NCBI GenBank assembly: GCA_947495775.1
Contig: CANMAQ010000009.1
Location: 62,001-126,000 of the forward strand
Length of the DNA: 64,000 bases
Direction: 5' to 3'
Origin: Jejuia algarum
GTDB taxonomy: Bacteria; Bacteroidota; Bacteroidia; Flavobacteriales; Flavobacteriaceae
In this document: piece by piece, positions 1 to 8,591 of the stretch
Layout: the number at the start of each line of letters is the position of its first letter
Numbering within the stretch: the stretch's first letter is position 1
The notes under the pieces: generated by a model
What the model saw: the letters and a program-made list of their open reading frames with translations, nothing else
Told to the model about the DNA's origin: nothing
Database searches by the model: none
Position numbers and translations under genes: made by a program

Positions 1-408
1 TACATTAAATCGGCGGCAATGGATGACAGCTACCGTACTGAACCTTCTTTTAAATTACAAGGCTCTTACCGCGACATGAGCAAACTAGTGGCTAAGGTTG
101 TACCGATTATGAATGCTAAAGAGTTACAGACACTTTTATTATCGCATTATGAAAACGAATCGCAAACACTTACCAGTGCAGCTGAAGCCAACCTATTAAA
201 ATTTAAAACGCTTACAAACACTATAGATGCAACCGAAGCAGAACGCTGGGAAACTATTAAAACTACTTTTGTAAAGAACAACAAACTGAAAGGTTTTGGC
301 AATCAAAACGAAATGGCTCAGGTGCTTGCCCAAATGATGCAGTTTAGCGAACATTTAGAAGGCATACAAGACGTATTAAAACAAGGCTTGGAAAAAAACG
401 AGCCCTAA
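1..408 (+). CDS. C-terminal end of a large AAA-type DNA repair ATPase (partial)
   Basis: The reading frame is open from base 1, and six codons (Y-I-K-S-A-A) precede the first ATG at 19, so this is the last 135 residues of a longer protein whose start lies outside the window. The tail, with the segment YRTEPSFKLQGSYRDMSKL and a helical ending rich in Gln and Glu, resembles from memory the C-terminus of the roughly 1600-residue 'DNA repair ATPase' (DUF3686/AAA) proteins. No ATPase motif is present in the visible part, so the name rests on that tail similarity alone. A strong hairpin at 511-545 follows the gene. Confidence 0.65.
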   Translation, partial: YIKSAAMDDSYRTEPSFKLQGSYRDMSKLVAKVVPIMNAKELQTLLLSHYENESQTLTSAAEANLLKFKTLTNTIDATEAERWETIKTTFVKNNKLKGFGNQNEMAQVLAQMMQFSEHLEGIQDVLKQGLEKNEP

Positions 409-510
409 ATCATTTTTAAACGCAGTTGTCGTAAAAACACAAGAACAGCATACAATAACACTTCTATAGCGTAATACTGTACAATAAAATCTATCTAAAA
501 CCATTTTAAA

Positions 511-545
511 ACACCTCCTTCTATTAAAATAATAGAAGGAGGTGT
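511..545 (+). terminator. Perfect 15-bp hairpin, likely terminator of the ATPase gene
   Basis: ACACCTCCTTCTATT at 511-525 is perfectly complementary to 531-545 with a 5-base loop. It lies about 100 bases after the stop of the partial ATPase gene. The downstream tract is T-rich but has no long uninterrupted T run, so termination is likely but the hairpin could also be an mRNA-stabilising 3' end. Confidence 0.6.
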
Positions 546-1032
546 CTATTTCCTTTACAAATTAACCCAAAGTATGCAGTAAAAAATCTATTACGTCTTT
601 CAACTGCTGCAAACACTAGCGCTATGCGATGTTTTTTAATTTAACGTAGTGATACTAAGCAGAAATTAAGAAAATAGTAGTGTTTATAGCATTTGAAAAC
701 CCTCATGACGGTATTCCATACATATCCTAGGATTAAACACTACTAGCGTTTCCAATACCAACCCCACATTACAACTCCCTTTACGAAGCAAGGCTGGTAA
801 TCTTAAATTTACAGTTGGATAACTTTAAAAAAAAATAAAACGTTTTAATCTATAAATACTATCCAAAAACATTCTAAAAATCACTTATTTTGTAAGTTTT
901 TACACCTAATATTATGGCATATTATCTCTAACATATGCTATATTGACTTAATATTGAGTTAACATATATTTAACGGATAATATTACATATAAATAGGCTA
1001 ATATAAATGTGTTATTAGTACTACATCTGTTC

Positions 1033-1040
1033 TATCTTTG
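1033..1040 (+). promoter_or_regulatory. Bacteroidota -7 box (TATCTTTG)
   Basis: TATCTTTG matches the Bacteroidota primary sigma -7 consensus TAnnTTTG and sits 29 bases before the ATG at 1070. A TGTG about 20 bases upstream (1009-1012) could serve as a weak -33 element. It would give a short leader of about 20-25 bases. Confidence 0.5.
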
Positions 1041-1069
1041 TAGTGTCGAAAGTTAAAAACATATAGACT

Positions 1070-1678
1070 ATGAGAAATGTAACTAACACTTCCAAAAAAG
1101 TATTTTTAATGGTAGCTCTACTGGCTACGGTTATGGGATACGCTAATGATGGTTCTTTTTTTATCAGTAAAAAAGATGCTAAAAAGACAGTGCTTACTTT
1201 AAGTAATGTTAAAGTAGGAGATCTTTTTACATTAAAAGATGCTAACGCTCTTGTTTTGTATAAAGAAACAATCCAAAACCCTGGAGTTTACATGAAAGGT
1301 TTTAATTTAACCTCTTTACCTAACGGTACATATTACTTTGTACTTGATAAGGATATGGAAGTTGAAAGTATGCCATTTCATATTAAAGATGGAACAGTAG
1401 ACTTTAACAGAGCTGCTTCTGAGACTGTTTTCAAGCCTTCCACTCATATTAAAGACAACACCGTTTATGTTTCTAAATTATCGTTAAATAAAGCGCCTCT
1501 AGAAATAGAAGTCTACAGAGACCAAGGCGATTATTCACCTTATAAACTTGTGTTTTCTGAAGTTTTAGAAAGCAATTCAGAAAAGCTTGAACGCATCTAT
1601 AAATTAGAAGAAAATTATAAAGGCAAATACAAAATTGTGTATAAAACAGAAGGGAAAAAATTCACTGAACTTTTGTAA
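1070..1678 (+). CDS. Small exported protein of unknown function
   Basis: A 202-residue protein with a basic N-terminus, a hydrophobic stretch (about residues 11-25) and a probable signal-peptidase site near the Ala at 25, so it is predicted to be periplasmic or secreted. The rest alternates short beta-type segments (for example YYFVLDKD, LEIEVYRD, YKIVYKTEG), compatible with one or two beta-sandwich domains such as those in secreted Bacteroidota proteins. I do not recognise a family and find no catalytic motif. It is monocistronic, with its own promoter and a shared convergent terminator downstream. Confidence 0.75.
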   Translation: MRNVTNTSKKVFLMVALLATVMGYANDGSFFISKKDAKKTVLTLSNVKVGDLFTLKDANALVLYKETIQNPGVYMKGFNLTSLPNGTYYFVLDKDMEVESMPFHIKDGTVDFNRAASETVFKPSTHIKDNTVYVSKLSLNKAPLEIEVYRDQGDYSPYKLVFSEVLESNSEKLERIYKLEENYKGKYKIVYKTEGKKFTELL

Positions 1679-1705
1679 AACACCTTTTAACAATCCAAAA
1701 AAAAG

Positions 1706-1739
1706 AGACTGTCTGAATCATCAAGGCAGTCTTTTTTTT
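1706..1739. terminator. Bidirectional terminator between convergent genes
   Basis: AGACTGTCT (1706-1714) pairs with AGGCAGTCT (1724-1732, including one G-U pair), followed by a run of eight T and preceded by a run of eight A. It therefore works as an intrinsic terminator for the plus-strand gene ending at 1678 and for the minus-strand gene ending at 1745. Confidence 0.85.
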
Positions 1740-1744
1740 GTGCT

Positions 1745-2530
1745 TTATTTACCAGAGAATTTGGCTTTTCTTTTTTCTAAAAAAGCCGTGGTTCCCTCTT
1801 TAAAGTCTGCAGTTCCAAAACAGTTCCCAAAGGCGTTAATTTCTACAGCGTATCCATCTACGCTATGTTTAAAATTAGCATTTACCGCTTTAATAGCAGC
1901 AGCCATAGCTTGCGTGGAATTTTTAGCAATTTGTGCTGCCAAAGTTTTACACAACCCTAAAAGCGCTTCTTGAGGCACAACATAATTGACCAATCCATGT
2001 GTTAATGCTTTTTGTGCATCTATCATACGCGCTGTTAGAATCATTTCCATAGCCAAACCTTTACCAACAAGATTAGCCAAACGTTGTGTTCCACCATACC
2101 CAGGAATAAGACCTAAAGATACTTCTGGCAATCCCATTTTTGCTGTAACCGATGCCACTCTAAAATGACAAGCCATAGCCAGTTCTAAACCTCCGCCAAG
2201 CGCAAAACCATTAATTGCAGCAATTACAGGGGTACCAAGATTTTCTATAAAATCAAAAAGAATATGTTGCCCTCTTGCCGCTAGTTCAGCTCCCGCTTCT
2301 ACACTAAAGTCTGCAAACTCACTAATATCTGCACCTGCCACAAAAGCCTTCTCTCCACTGCCTGTAAGAAGTATTGTTTTTACTTTTGTATGCGCATCTG
2401 CTTGTTTAAAAGCATCATGTAATTCTTCTATTGTCGCTTTATTTAAAGCGTTTAATTTCTTAGGTCTATTAATAGTGATTACAGCAAGCGCTGTATCTAA
2501 AACCTCTAATTGTATATTTTCGTAACTCAT
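1745..2530 (-). CDS. Enoyl-CoA hydratase/isomerase family protein
   Basis: A crotonase-fold protein of 261 residues from the ATG at 2530; a GTG two codons upstream is an alternative start. Visible family marks are FVAGADISEFADF (first oxyanion-hole strand), GFALGGGLELAMACHFRVAS (second oxyanion-hole segment) and the PEVSLGLIPGYGGTQRL block carrying the Glu used by hydratases. Such enzymes hydrate trans-2-enoyl-CoA thioesters in fatty-acid or short-chain acyl-CoA breakdown. The exact substrate cannot be told from sequence. It ends against the bidirectional terminator. Confidence 0.9.
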   Translation of the reverse strand: MSYENIQLEVLDTALAVITINRPKKLNALNKATIEELHDAFKQADAHTKVKTILLTGSGEKAFVAGADISEFADFSVEAGAELAARGQHILFDFIENLGTPVIAAINGFALGGGLELAMACHFRVASVTAKMGLPEVSLGLIPGYGGTQRLANLVGKGLAMEMILTARMIDAQKALTHGLVNYVVPQEALLGLCKTLAAQIAKNSTQAMAAAIKAVNANFKHSVDGYAVEINAFGNCFGTADFKEGTTAFLEKRKAKFSGK

Positions 2531-2713
2531 AACCACTTGCCTTTATACTACTGTTGCTTGTAATAAAGCAACAGTGTCTGCTCTATAAAAATACGCTAAT
2601 TTTTAATGCAATCAACCAGCAGATACTGGCTATTGTAGTTATTAGCACCTCATAATGATTAAATTTCAAACCAAACACGAAGACTTCTATGCTTATAAAA
2701 ACTGCACAAAATA

Positions 2714-4186
2714 TTATGGCGTTTCAGCAATATGCTTTGGGAATACAACTTTAAATACAGTACCCTTGTGCCGTTCTGTGGTATAAGAAATGGTGCCTTT
2801 ATACGTTTCTACAATATTTTTTACCATTGCCAAACCTAGCCCCATACCACTGGTTTTTGTTGTGAATTTTGGTTCGAAAACCTTAGTTTTAATTTCCTCG
2901 GATACCCCAGAACCATTATCGGCTACAGTTATAATAACATTTTTACCATCTTCGCCCACATTCACCAATATCTTAGGCAATCTATCGTCTGGAATAGCTT
3001 GAATTCCATTTTTAACCAAATTGGTGACTACTCGAATAAGCTGTGTTCTATCGAAAGTAGCTATAATATCTTCGGCATCTGATGTGAAAACAATATAATT
3101 TTCATTAAAAATATCTAGAGCTAACTTGGTAATATTAGCCACATTTAAAGTTTCATTTTGCTGCGCAGGCATTTTTGCAAAATTTGAAAATGCCGATGCG
3201 ATAGAACTCATCGTATCTATTTGCTGAATAAGTGTTTTACTGTATTCATTCACCTTAGTATTTATGGTAGGATCTTCTGGATTGAACTTACGCTGAAAAT
3301 TCTGCACAGTTAATCGCATGGGCGTCAATGGGTTTTTAATTTCATGCGCCACTTGCTTAGCCATTTCACGCCAAGCTTGCTCTCTTTCGCTTGTCGCAAG
3401 TTTTACTGCACTTTCCTCAAGCTCATCAATCATACTATTATAAGATTCTACCAAGGTTGATATTTCTTCGCTAGTATCTTGTATTACAATTTTCTCGTTA
3501 CGCTTTTCCAAACGCGTCGCGTTAATTTTATCGCTTATGGTTTTAAGTGATTTCGTGATGTACTTAGACAATAAAAAGGCAATGCCAATCGCTATAATTA
3601 AAACGATGAGATAAGCAATACCTAACCTTCCTAAAAACTCACTAAGCTCTTTAGACAAGAAGTCATCTTTTTCTAAATACGGCAGATTTAAAATCGCTAT
3701 AGGTTTAAACTTATTATCGTAAACATAAATATAAGAAGACTGATAGGTTTCTCCGTTCTCTTTAAGTTTATCTACATAACGGTGGTCTGCTGTATGCGAA
3801 ATCGCATTTAAAATAGGAGTACTGATACATTTATCTTCCTCATCGGGCTTTAAATGCGCTTTAGAAGTTATTAATAAGCTCCCTTCAAGATCATACAAAT
3901 TAATTTGAAGCTTATGAATTACTGCGATACTGCTAATTTTATCTTTAAAAATTAACGGTATGTTTCGCGTTTTAACTTCCCATGTATTTTCTCTAGCATT
4001 TAAAACATCTTTGATATGATTCTTTATGTTTTGTTCTTTCCGCTCTAAGCGTTGTTTGTGGTAATCTGTAGTTTCCTCGTTATACTGGTATATTGCGACG
4101 CCTGCTATGAGTATAGACGCCAATAACACCAATAGAATCATCACGATAAAAATACGAGTCCGTAAGGAGAGTTTTTTTAATTTCAT
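2714..4186 (-). CDS. Membrane sensor histidine kinase (HAMP/HisKA/HATPase)
   Basis: This 490-residue protein has an N-terminal membrane helix (about 10-32), an extracytoplasmic sensor region to about residue 185, a second membrane helix (about 188-210), a HAMP-like linker, then the H-box AHEIKNPLTPMRLTVQNF with the phosphoacceptor His and a HATPase_c domain with N and G boxes (LVKNGIQAIP, ADNGSGV, GMGLGLAMVKN). The HEIKNPLTP box is of the NtrY-like type. No response regulator is adjacent, so the partner is encoded elsewhere. The sensed signal is unknown. Confidence 0.9.
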   Translation of the reverse strand: MKLKKLSLRTRIFIVMILLVLLASILIAGVAIYQYNEETTDYHKQRLERKEQNIKNHIKDVLNARENTWEVKTRNIPLIFKDKISSIAVIHKLQINLYDLEGSLLITSKAHLKPDEEDKCISTPILNAISHTADHRYVDKLKENGETYQSSYIYVYDNKFKPIAILNLPYLEKDDFLSKELSEFLGRLGIAYLIVLIIAIGIAFLLSKYITKSLKTISDKINATRLEKRNEKIVIQDTSEEISTLVESYNSMIDELEESAVKLATSEREQAWREMAKQVAHEIKNPLTPMRLTVQNFQRKFNPEDPTINTKVNEYSKTLIQQIDTMSSIASAFSNFAKMPAQQNETLNVANITKLALDIFNENYIVFTSDAEDIIATFDRTQLIRVVTNLVKNGIQAIPDDRLPKILVNVGEDGKNVIITVADNGSGVSEEIKTKVFEPKFTTKTSGMGLGLAMVKNIVETYKGTISYTTERHKGTVFKVVFPKHIAETP

Positions 4187-4257
4187 GTGCTTAGTTAATG
4201 GACTAAAGATAGCAATAATCGCACCAAATTAACGTTTTAAGATTTCACTTAACAGAT

Positions 4258-4345
4258 AAGTGCGTTAGGGATTGTATTGGAAAGCCCACAGCGAGGTACG
4301 AGCGCGGACTTGAAAAGGAAAGCCCGACCCGATAGGGTAACGCCC
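4258..4345 (+). repeat. 88-bp dispersed intergenic repeat, copy 1
   Basis: This GC-richer element lies between hemJ (ends 4355) and the start of the kinase gene. Its reverse complement recurs at 45322-45409 with 71 of 88 positions identical by my hand alignment. It contains the 9-mer GGAAAGCCC twice as a direct repeat and ends in GGGTAACGCCC. Similar GGGCG-TACCC...AAGCCC elements are, from memory, scattered between genes in Flavobacteriaceae. No coding potential is apparent. Confidence 0.7.
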
Positions 4346-4354
4346 AAAACACTT

Positions 4355-4900
4355 TTAGGCTTCTGGATTTTTTTCGCGGATTTTTTTATACATTTTAAAC
4401 CCTATCATGATGAGAAGTCCTAAAACAAAAATCCCTATAACGCCCCATATCCAATTAATTGCACTTTTTAAAATAACTAAAAATACAACTGCAAATAAGA
4501 TAAATGTAGCCCCTTCATTCCACATGCGCATATAACTGGATGTTTGCTTCACAATGCCTGCTTGTAATTGCTTAAAATAGTGATGCGTTTTTAAGTGGTA
4601 GGCTAAAAGCAAGACTATAAATCCTAATTTTACTTGCATCCAAGGTTGTAAAAATAGGTAGGGGTTGCTATAAAATAAACTTAACCCAAAACCTAGGGCT
4701 AAAACAGCCGAAGGCCAAGTTATGATAAACCATAAGCGTTTAGCCATCAACTTAAGTTGCTGTCCTAAAATCTCCTTTTCTGGGGAGGGTTTATGGTAAG
4801 CTTCTATTTGATATACAAATAACCTTGGGATGTAAAATAAACCTGCAAACCAAGTAATAACAAAAATGAGGTGAAATGCTTTTAAGTATTGGTATGCCAT
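4355..4900 (-). CDS. hemJ: HemJ-type protoporphyrinogen oxidase (UPF0093/CopD-like membrane protein)
   Basis: A 181-residue integral membrane protein with four or five helices. Its first helix reads LKAFHLIFVITWFAGLFYIPRLFVY, close to the HemJ family pattern, and it has the candidate functional His10 and Lys91 (MQVKLGF) and the later RMWNE segment. HemJ converts protoporphyrinogen IX to protoporphyrin IX at the membrane. The start is one base after the hemH stop, so hemH-hemJ form an operon carrying the last two heme steps. Automatic pipelines may call this a CopD protein. No HemG or HemY is visible in the window, which supports the assignment. Confidence 0.8.
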   Translation of the reverse strand: MAYQYLKAFHLIFVITWFAGLFYIPRLFVYQIEAYHKPSPEKEILGQQLKLMAKRLWFIITWPSAVLALGFGLSLFYSNPYLFLQPWMQVKLGFIVLLLAYHLKTHHYFKQLQAGIVKQTSSYMRMWNEGATFILFAVVFLVILKSAINWIWGVIGIFVLGLLIMIGFKMYKKIREKNPEA

Positions 4901-4901
4901 T

Positions 4902-5936
4902 TTAATCTATTGCAACGGGTACGCCTACCCAGTTCTCTATCCATTTAGACAATAAATCTACAAATTCTTTATCATCATTTAAGCACGGTACAGTCGTAAA
5001 CCCTTTACCGCCAACTTCGTGAAATATCTCTTCGCCTTCCATAGCAATCTCTTCTAACGTTTCTAGACAATCACTAACAAATGCAGGAGTTACAATAGCC
5101 ATATGTTTTATGCCTTCTTTCCCTAAACGCTCTATAGTTCTATCGGTGTAAGGTTGCAGCCATGGGTCGAATCCTAATCGCGATTGAAAAGATGTAGAAT
5201 AGGTACCTTCTTCCAATCGTAATTTTTCTGCGACCAAACGTGTTACCTCTTTACACTGATGCCTGTAGCAAAATTCGTGAGCTTTACTTGCCGTAGCACA
5301 ACAACTACCATCTATTTTACAATGCGATTTTGTGACATCACTTTTTCTAATATGCCGTTCTGGAACACCGTGATAAGAAAACAACAAATGCTCATAAGAT
5401 GTATCTTGTAAATGCCTTTGTATCGCATTAGAAAGCACTGTAATATAATCTGGTTTATTATAAAATGCAGGAACAGATTCTATTTTTAAGTTGGGGAAAT
5501 CCCTTTTACGTATATCTTCGGCTAGTACTGTTATGGTTTCGGTTGTAGCCATAGCAAATTGTGGGTACAAAGGAAATAACAAAACCTCTTCTACGCCTTG
5601 ATCTACCAATTCTTGCAAGCCTTTTTTTATGGTCATACTACCATAGCGCATTGCTAAACTAACAGGAACCGTCACCTCTTCCTTTATTTTCTGCTGAAGC
5701 CGTTCTGAAATAACAATTAAAGGCGACCCTTCTTCCCACCAGATTTTTTGATAGGCTTTAGCCGAAGCCTTTGGTCTGGTATTTAAAATAATACCTTTAA
5801 CCAGTAAATTTCTAGCCCAAAGCGGCACATCAATAACGCGCTCGTCCATCAAGAATTCGCCTAAATATTTTTTAACATCTTTAGGATCTGGGCTGTCGGG
5901 AGAACCTAAGTTTACAAGAAGAACACCTTTTTTCAT
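4902..5936 (-). CDS. hemH: Ferrochelatase
   Basis: A 344-residue ferrochelatase inserting Fe2+ into protoporphyrin IX. The N-terminal KKGVLLVNLGSPDSP and the SYHGVPERH block with the metal-binding His189 are diagnostic, as is FDPWLQPYTD later. Between them sits a Cys-rich insert with Cys206, 212, 213, 223 and 228 (SHCKIDGSCC...CYRHQC), which could ligate an iron-sulfur cluster as in some bacterial ferrochelatases; this is inference. It is first in an operon with hemJ. A -7 box TATTTTTG lies on the minus strand at 5961-5954. Confidence 0.97.
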   Translation of the reverse strand: MKKGVLLVNLGSPDSPDPKDVKKYLGEFLMDERVIDVPLWARNLLVKGIILNTRPKASAKAYQKIWWEEGSPLIVISERLQQKIKEEVTVPVSLAMRYGSMTIKKGLQELVDQGVEEVLLFPLYPQFAMATTETITVLAEDIRKRDFPNLKIESVPAFYNKPDYITVLSNAIQRHLQDTSYEHLLFSYHGVPERHIRKSDVTKSHCKIDGSCCATASKAHEFCYRHQCKEVTRLVAEKLRLEEGTYSTSFQSRLGFDPWLQPYTDRTIERLGKEGIKHMAIVTPAFVSDCLETLEEIAMEGEEIFHEVGGKGFTTVPCLNDDKEFVDLLSKWIENWVGVPVAID

Positions 5937-5953
5937 AGTTGCATTTTATAGTA

Positions 5954-5987
5954 CAAAAATACGGCAGAAATATATATTATGTAACAA
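5954..5987 (-). promoter_or_regulatory. Promoter of hemH-hemJ
   Basis: On the minus strand TATTTTTG (5961-5954) fits the TAnnTTTG -7 consensus, and a TTG at 5987-5985 lies 23 bases upstream, slightly long for a -33 element. The -7 box is 17 bases before the hemH ATG. Confidence 0.45.
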
Positions 5988-6045
5988 TCTATACTTTAGA
6001 TTTTAATATAACTGTATAATTATTTGTAATACCTTTTAAACACAA

Positions 6046-6074
6046 AAAAGGTTGCCTGTACTAGGCAACCTTTT
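6046..6074 (-). terminator. Strong intrinsic terminator
   Basis: AAAAGGTTGCCT (6046-6057) is perfectly complementary to AGGCAACCTTTT (6063-6074) with a 5-base loop. Read on the minus strand the stem ends in a run of six T. It therefore terminates the minus-strand lipoprotein gene ending at 6155 and insulates hemH downstream. Confidence 0.85.
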
Positions 6075-6154
6075 CGACTTTGTTCAAAAGTAAAATTAAA
6101 CCACTTATAAAAGGGGGCAACTTTATATGTAAAGTTCACTTTCCTTTTATGCTT

Positions 6155-6901
6155 TTATTCGTTTGTTAATTCTGATTTATTATAAACCCATTTTGGCAAC
6201 TTAGAGCTATCAAAATTTGGCTTTTTAAATGTATTTACATTCTCTACACATACCGCATTTAACAAGTTTGTTGTATTTAATACACCAAATACTTTGTCGT
6301 GTTGTGTTTTTAAGAAGTTACCAAATATAATTTCTGGATTAACTAATTTATAAGTACTACCTTCTCTTTCAAAGGCTAACATATCTTTTACATCCTTTTC
6401 ATAAAACTCTGTGTTTTTATCATAGTCGGCCTCGTTAGCAATGTAACTCTTTCCTGCTACTAACAAAAATTCTCTTCCCGAAGTGTGCTTTGCACTTAGC
6501 GTACCTCTAAATAATAAATGGTAATCATCATGATAGTTCACTTTAACACCATCTGGATTAAGCTTACTATTTTCATAGATATGTTCAAAATACGAAGGAT
6601 CGCTTCCTTTTACTTGTTTGTTTGGAATGTGCTTTAAATAGTCTTCTTTAGTTTGAAAATAAGACGGCATATTTATTGCGCAGTATCCTGGGTACCAAAT
6701 AGGCACATAAGTTTCGTTTAATAATTGATGACTTCCCTTTTTAAAAATAACAGGTCTGTCGTAGACACGCGAGTTGTAAAATGTAAAATTGTTGATCGTG
6801 AATAGTTCGCATTCATCCAAGGCCTTTTCTTCTACACCTGTTTTACAGGAGAAGCAAATTAGACAAAAAATAGCGAGAGTTGTTAGTACTGATTTCTTCA
6901 T
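6155..6901 (-). CDS. Lipoprotein of unknown function
   Basis: A 248-residue protein with a type II signal peptide ending in the lipobox-like ICFSC (Cys19), so it should be a membrane-anchored lipoprotein. The mature part is polar and rich in aromatic residues (for example YVPIWYPGYCAINMPSYF), with no recognisable domain or active-site motif. It stands alone, bounded downstream by the 6046-6074 terminator and upstream by about 400 bases of AT-rich DNA. I cannot assign a function. Confidence 0.75.
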   Translation of the reverse strand: MKKSVLTTLAIFCLICFSCKTGVEEKALDECELFTINNFTFYNSRVYDRPVIFKKGSHQLLNETYVPIWYPGYCAINMPSYFQTKEDYLKHIPNKQVKGSDPSYFEHIYENSKLNPDGVKVNYHDDYHLLFRGTLSAKHTSGREFLLVAGKSYIANEADYDKNTEFYEKDVKDMLAFEREGSTYKLVNPEIIFGNFLKTQHDKVFGVLNTTNLLNAVCVENVNTFKKPNFDSSKLPKWVYNKSELTNE

Positions 6902-7306
6902 AATAGATTAGGTTATAGCAATTTTACAGGAAACCTCTTAATAAAGGTATCTATAAGTAAAACCACAGGTTACTAAATTTTAGGTTACAGTTTATTTTTA
7001 AGTCTGTAATTAACCGCAATGCTACTTTAAAATAAAGTCAAAATAGACCGCAATTACACTACAATTCTTTATAACTGAGTTAAATATAAAACAAAGAAGT
7101 CAAATAAACAAGTTTAAACGCACAAAATATCGATGAAATGCACGAACATGTAGTTTGTCGGTGTTTTTTTTAGTAAAATCGCAAAAAAAACTGCAGTTTA
7201 TCGATAATTTATAAGAAAAACCTCTGTTTGACTTAACTAAATCTGCTCCTAAAATATACGAATAATAAAACGCTATATTTTAATCTATTGAAATACTGAA
7301 ATTTAA
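6902..7306. other. AT-rich intergenic region
   Basis: About 400 bases between the lipoprotein gene and a possible small ORF. It carries a short perfect palindrome (AAACTGCAGTTT near 7188-7199) but no recognisable gene, RNA or clear promoter. Confidence 0.4.
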
Positions 7307-7453
7307 TCAATACTGTTGTTGGTAAAACAATTTAGGACGTTCTTCAGAATAATCCAAATCTTGAAATATGCCACAGGAGATCGTGGATCTTACTAAAGAT
7401 TTCGTTTGAATGTTTTTTGATAACGCTTCGATTTCTGGGGTTAAAAATTTCAT
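7307..7453 (-). CDS. Possible small protein, 48 residues
   Basis: An ORF starting at the ATG at 7453 encodes 48 residues beginning MKFLTPEIEALSKNIQTK and ending in LFYQQQY, with one Cys. The open frame extends upstream to 7501 but only with weaker start codons. The first half looks helical. No family is recognised and there is no clear ribosome-binding site, so it may be a chance ORF in the region downstream of the AraC gene. Confidence 0.25.
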   Translation of the reverse strand: MKFLTPEIEALSKNIQTKSLVRSTISCGIFQDLDYSEERPKLFYQQQY

Positions 7454-7525
7454 AATATGTAGGGTTTTAATTGATATTAATTTACAACTACTTAGTAGCA
7501 AAAACTTCCAATTGCTTACACCAAG

Positions 7526-8422
7526 TTAATTTAAAGACATCACGTACTTTTTGGGGGTAGTACCATATTTCTTTTTAAACGCTGCAATAAAATGACTTGA
7601 AGTGCTGTAGCCCACCTTTAAGCCAACTTCATTGACATTATTTTCTCCTGATGCTAATAATTTGCGAGCAACCTCTAATTTGTAATCCAATAGAAAACTA
7701 AAAACAGAATCACCATAAATCTGTTTGAACCCTTCTTTTAGTTTTTTAATATTAAGTCCAATCTCATCGGCCAATTCTTGTAGGCTTGGCGGTTCTGCCA
7801 TTCGTGCTACAATAATATCTTTAGCTTTTCTAATCTTGATAACATTGGCTTCATCTACCAAAAACGGACATTGTTCTACATTAGCATCTTCACTTCTATT
7901 AAAATACAAGCTCAATAACTCATACGCTTTACCTTTAAAATATAATGATTTTATAGACGTATTTAAACTAAAGTTAAGCAATTGATTTAAAACAATAGCC
8001 ATAGAGGGGCTGATAACACCATCTTTATAGTACTTTTTATCTTTGTTTTCTGAATTTAAAAAAGAGATATAATCGGCTTCTTGAGAAAACAAACCATGAA
8101 ATTTTTTAATCGATATCAATACAGACACAATCCACGAATTGGGATTCACTTCCAAATTAATTGGCAATTCGCGTTGTCTATTATAAAGTAACAGTGAATT
8201 TTCTTCATGAATATCTAAAGTGTAGCGCCCTTCATTAAATACAAATGTAGTTGTGCCCTTTACACAAAAATGAAATTGTATAAATGTGCTGTCTATAGCT
8301 TTAGCTATACGCTCTACAGTAGCGCCATCGTTCTTATACATTAAAATTAAAAACCCATCATCGATCTTGGTTTCTTCAAAAGAACTTCTAGCGACACTTT
8401 CTATATTATTTTTTGCTTCCAT
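7526..8422 (-). CDS. AraC-family transcriptional regulator
   Basis: A 298-residue protein with an N-terminal effector-type region and a C-terminal double helix-turn-helix (about residues 200-298) that includes LQELADEIGLNIKKLKEGFKQ and the family-typical VGLKVGYSTSSHFIAAFKKKYGTTPKKY. It is transcribed divergently from hemA across a 192-base spacer. That placement makes it a candidate regulator of the heme operon, or of iron/heme genes; this is inference. The region to about residue 180 has a short beta-rich portion and could sense a ligand. Confidence 0.9.
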   Translation of the reverse strand: MEAKNNIESVARSSFEETKIDDGFLILMYKNDGATVERIAKAIDSTFIQFHFCVKGTTTFVFNEGRYTLDIHEENSLLLYNRQRELPINLEVNPNSWIVSVLISIKKFHGLFSQEADYISFLNSENKDKKYYKDGVISPSMAIVLNQLLNFSLNTSIKSLYFKGKAYELLSLYFNRSEDANVEQCPFLVDEANVIKIRKAKDIIVARMAEPPSLQELADEIGLNIKKLKEGFKQIYGDSVFSFLLDYKLEVARKLLASGENNVNEVGLKVGYSTSSHFIAAFKKKYGTTPKKYVMSLN

Positions 8423-8583
8423 TTTTTCCTTTTATTTAGATTAGTTCTAAATTAAATATTCAAAACATGTTTAAAACAGTACTAAAATATGACATTTATC
8501 ATATTTTATATCATAAACATCGTAAAAAACCACAAACGATACTAAAAGTTCTTTTAGCGTTATTTTTTAATACACAATCCCAC

Positions 8584-8591
8584 TACTTTTG
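8584..8591 (+). promoter_or_regulatory. -7 box of the hemA operon (TACTTTTG)
   Basis: TACTTTTG matches TAnnTTTG and ends 23 bases before the hemA ATG. I do not see a good -33 TTG at the right spacing, which would fit an activator-dependent promoter, with the divergent AraC gene as candidate activator. Confidence 0.45.

Larger units (their letters stand above)
409..1069. other. Intergenic region of 661 bases without a convincing gene
   Basis: Both strands show only short open frames. The region holds the 511-545 hairpin near its left end and a promoter-like -7 box at 1033-1040 near its right end. The middle (about 560-1000) is very AT-rich with no repeat, tRNA or structured RNA that I can recognise. 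Confidence 0.5.

Noticed and set aside
1635..1973. A 112-codon plus-strand ORF over the crotonase gene
   Set aside because: It crosses the terminator and is antisense to a gene with clear family motifs.
5160..5180. A tRNA T-arm-like GGTCGAATCC
   Set aside because: It lies within hemH coding sequence and has no matching acceptor, D or anticodon arms.
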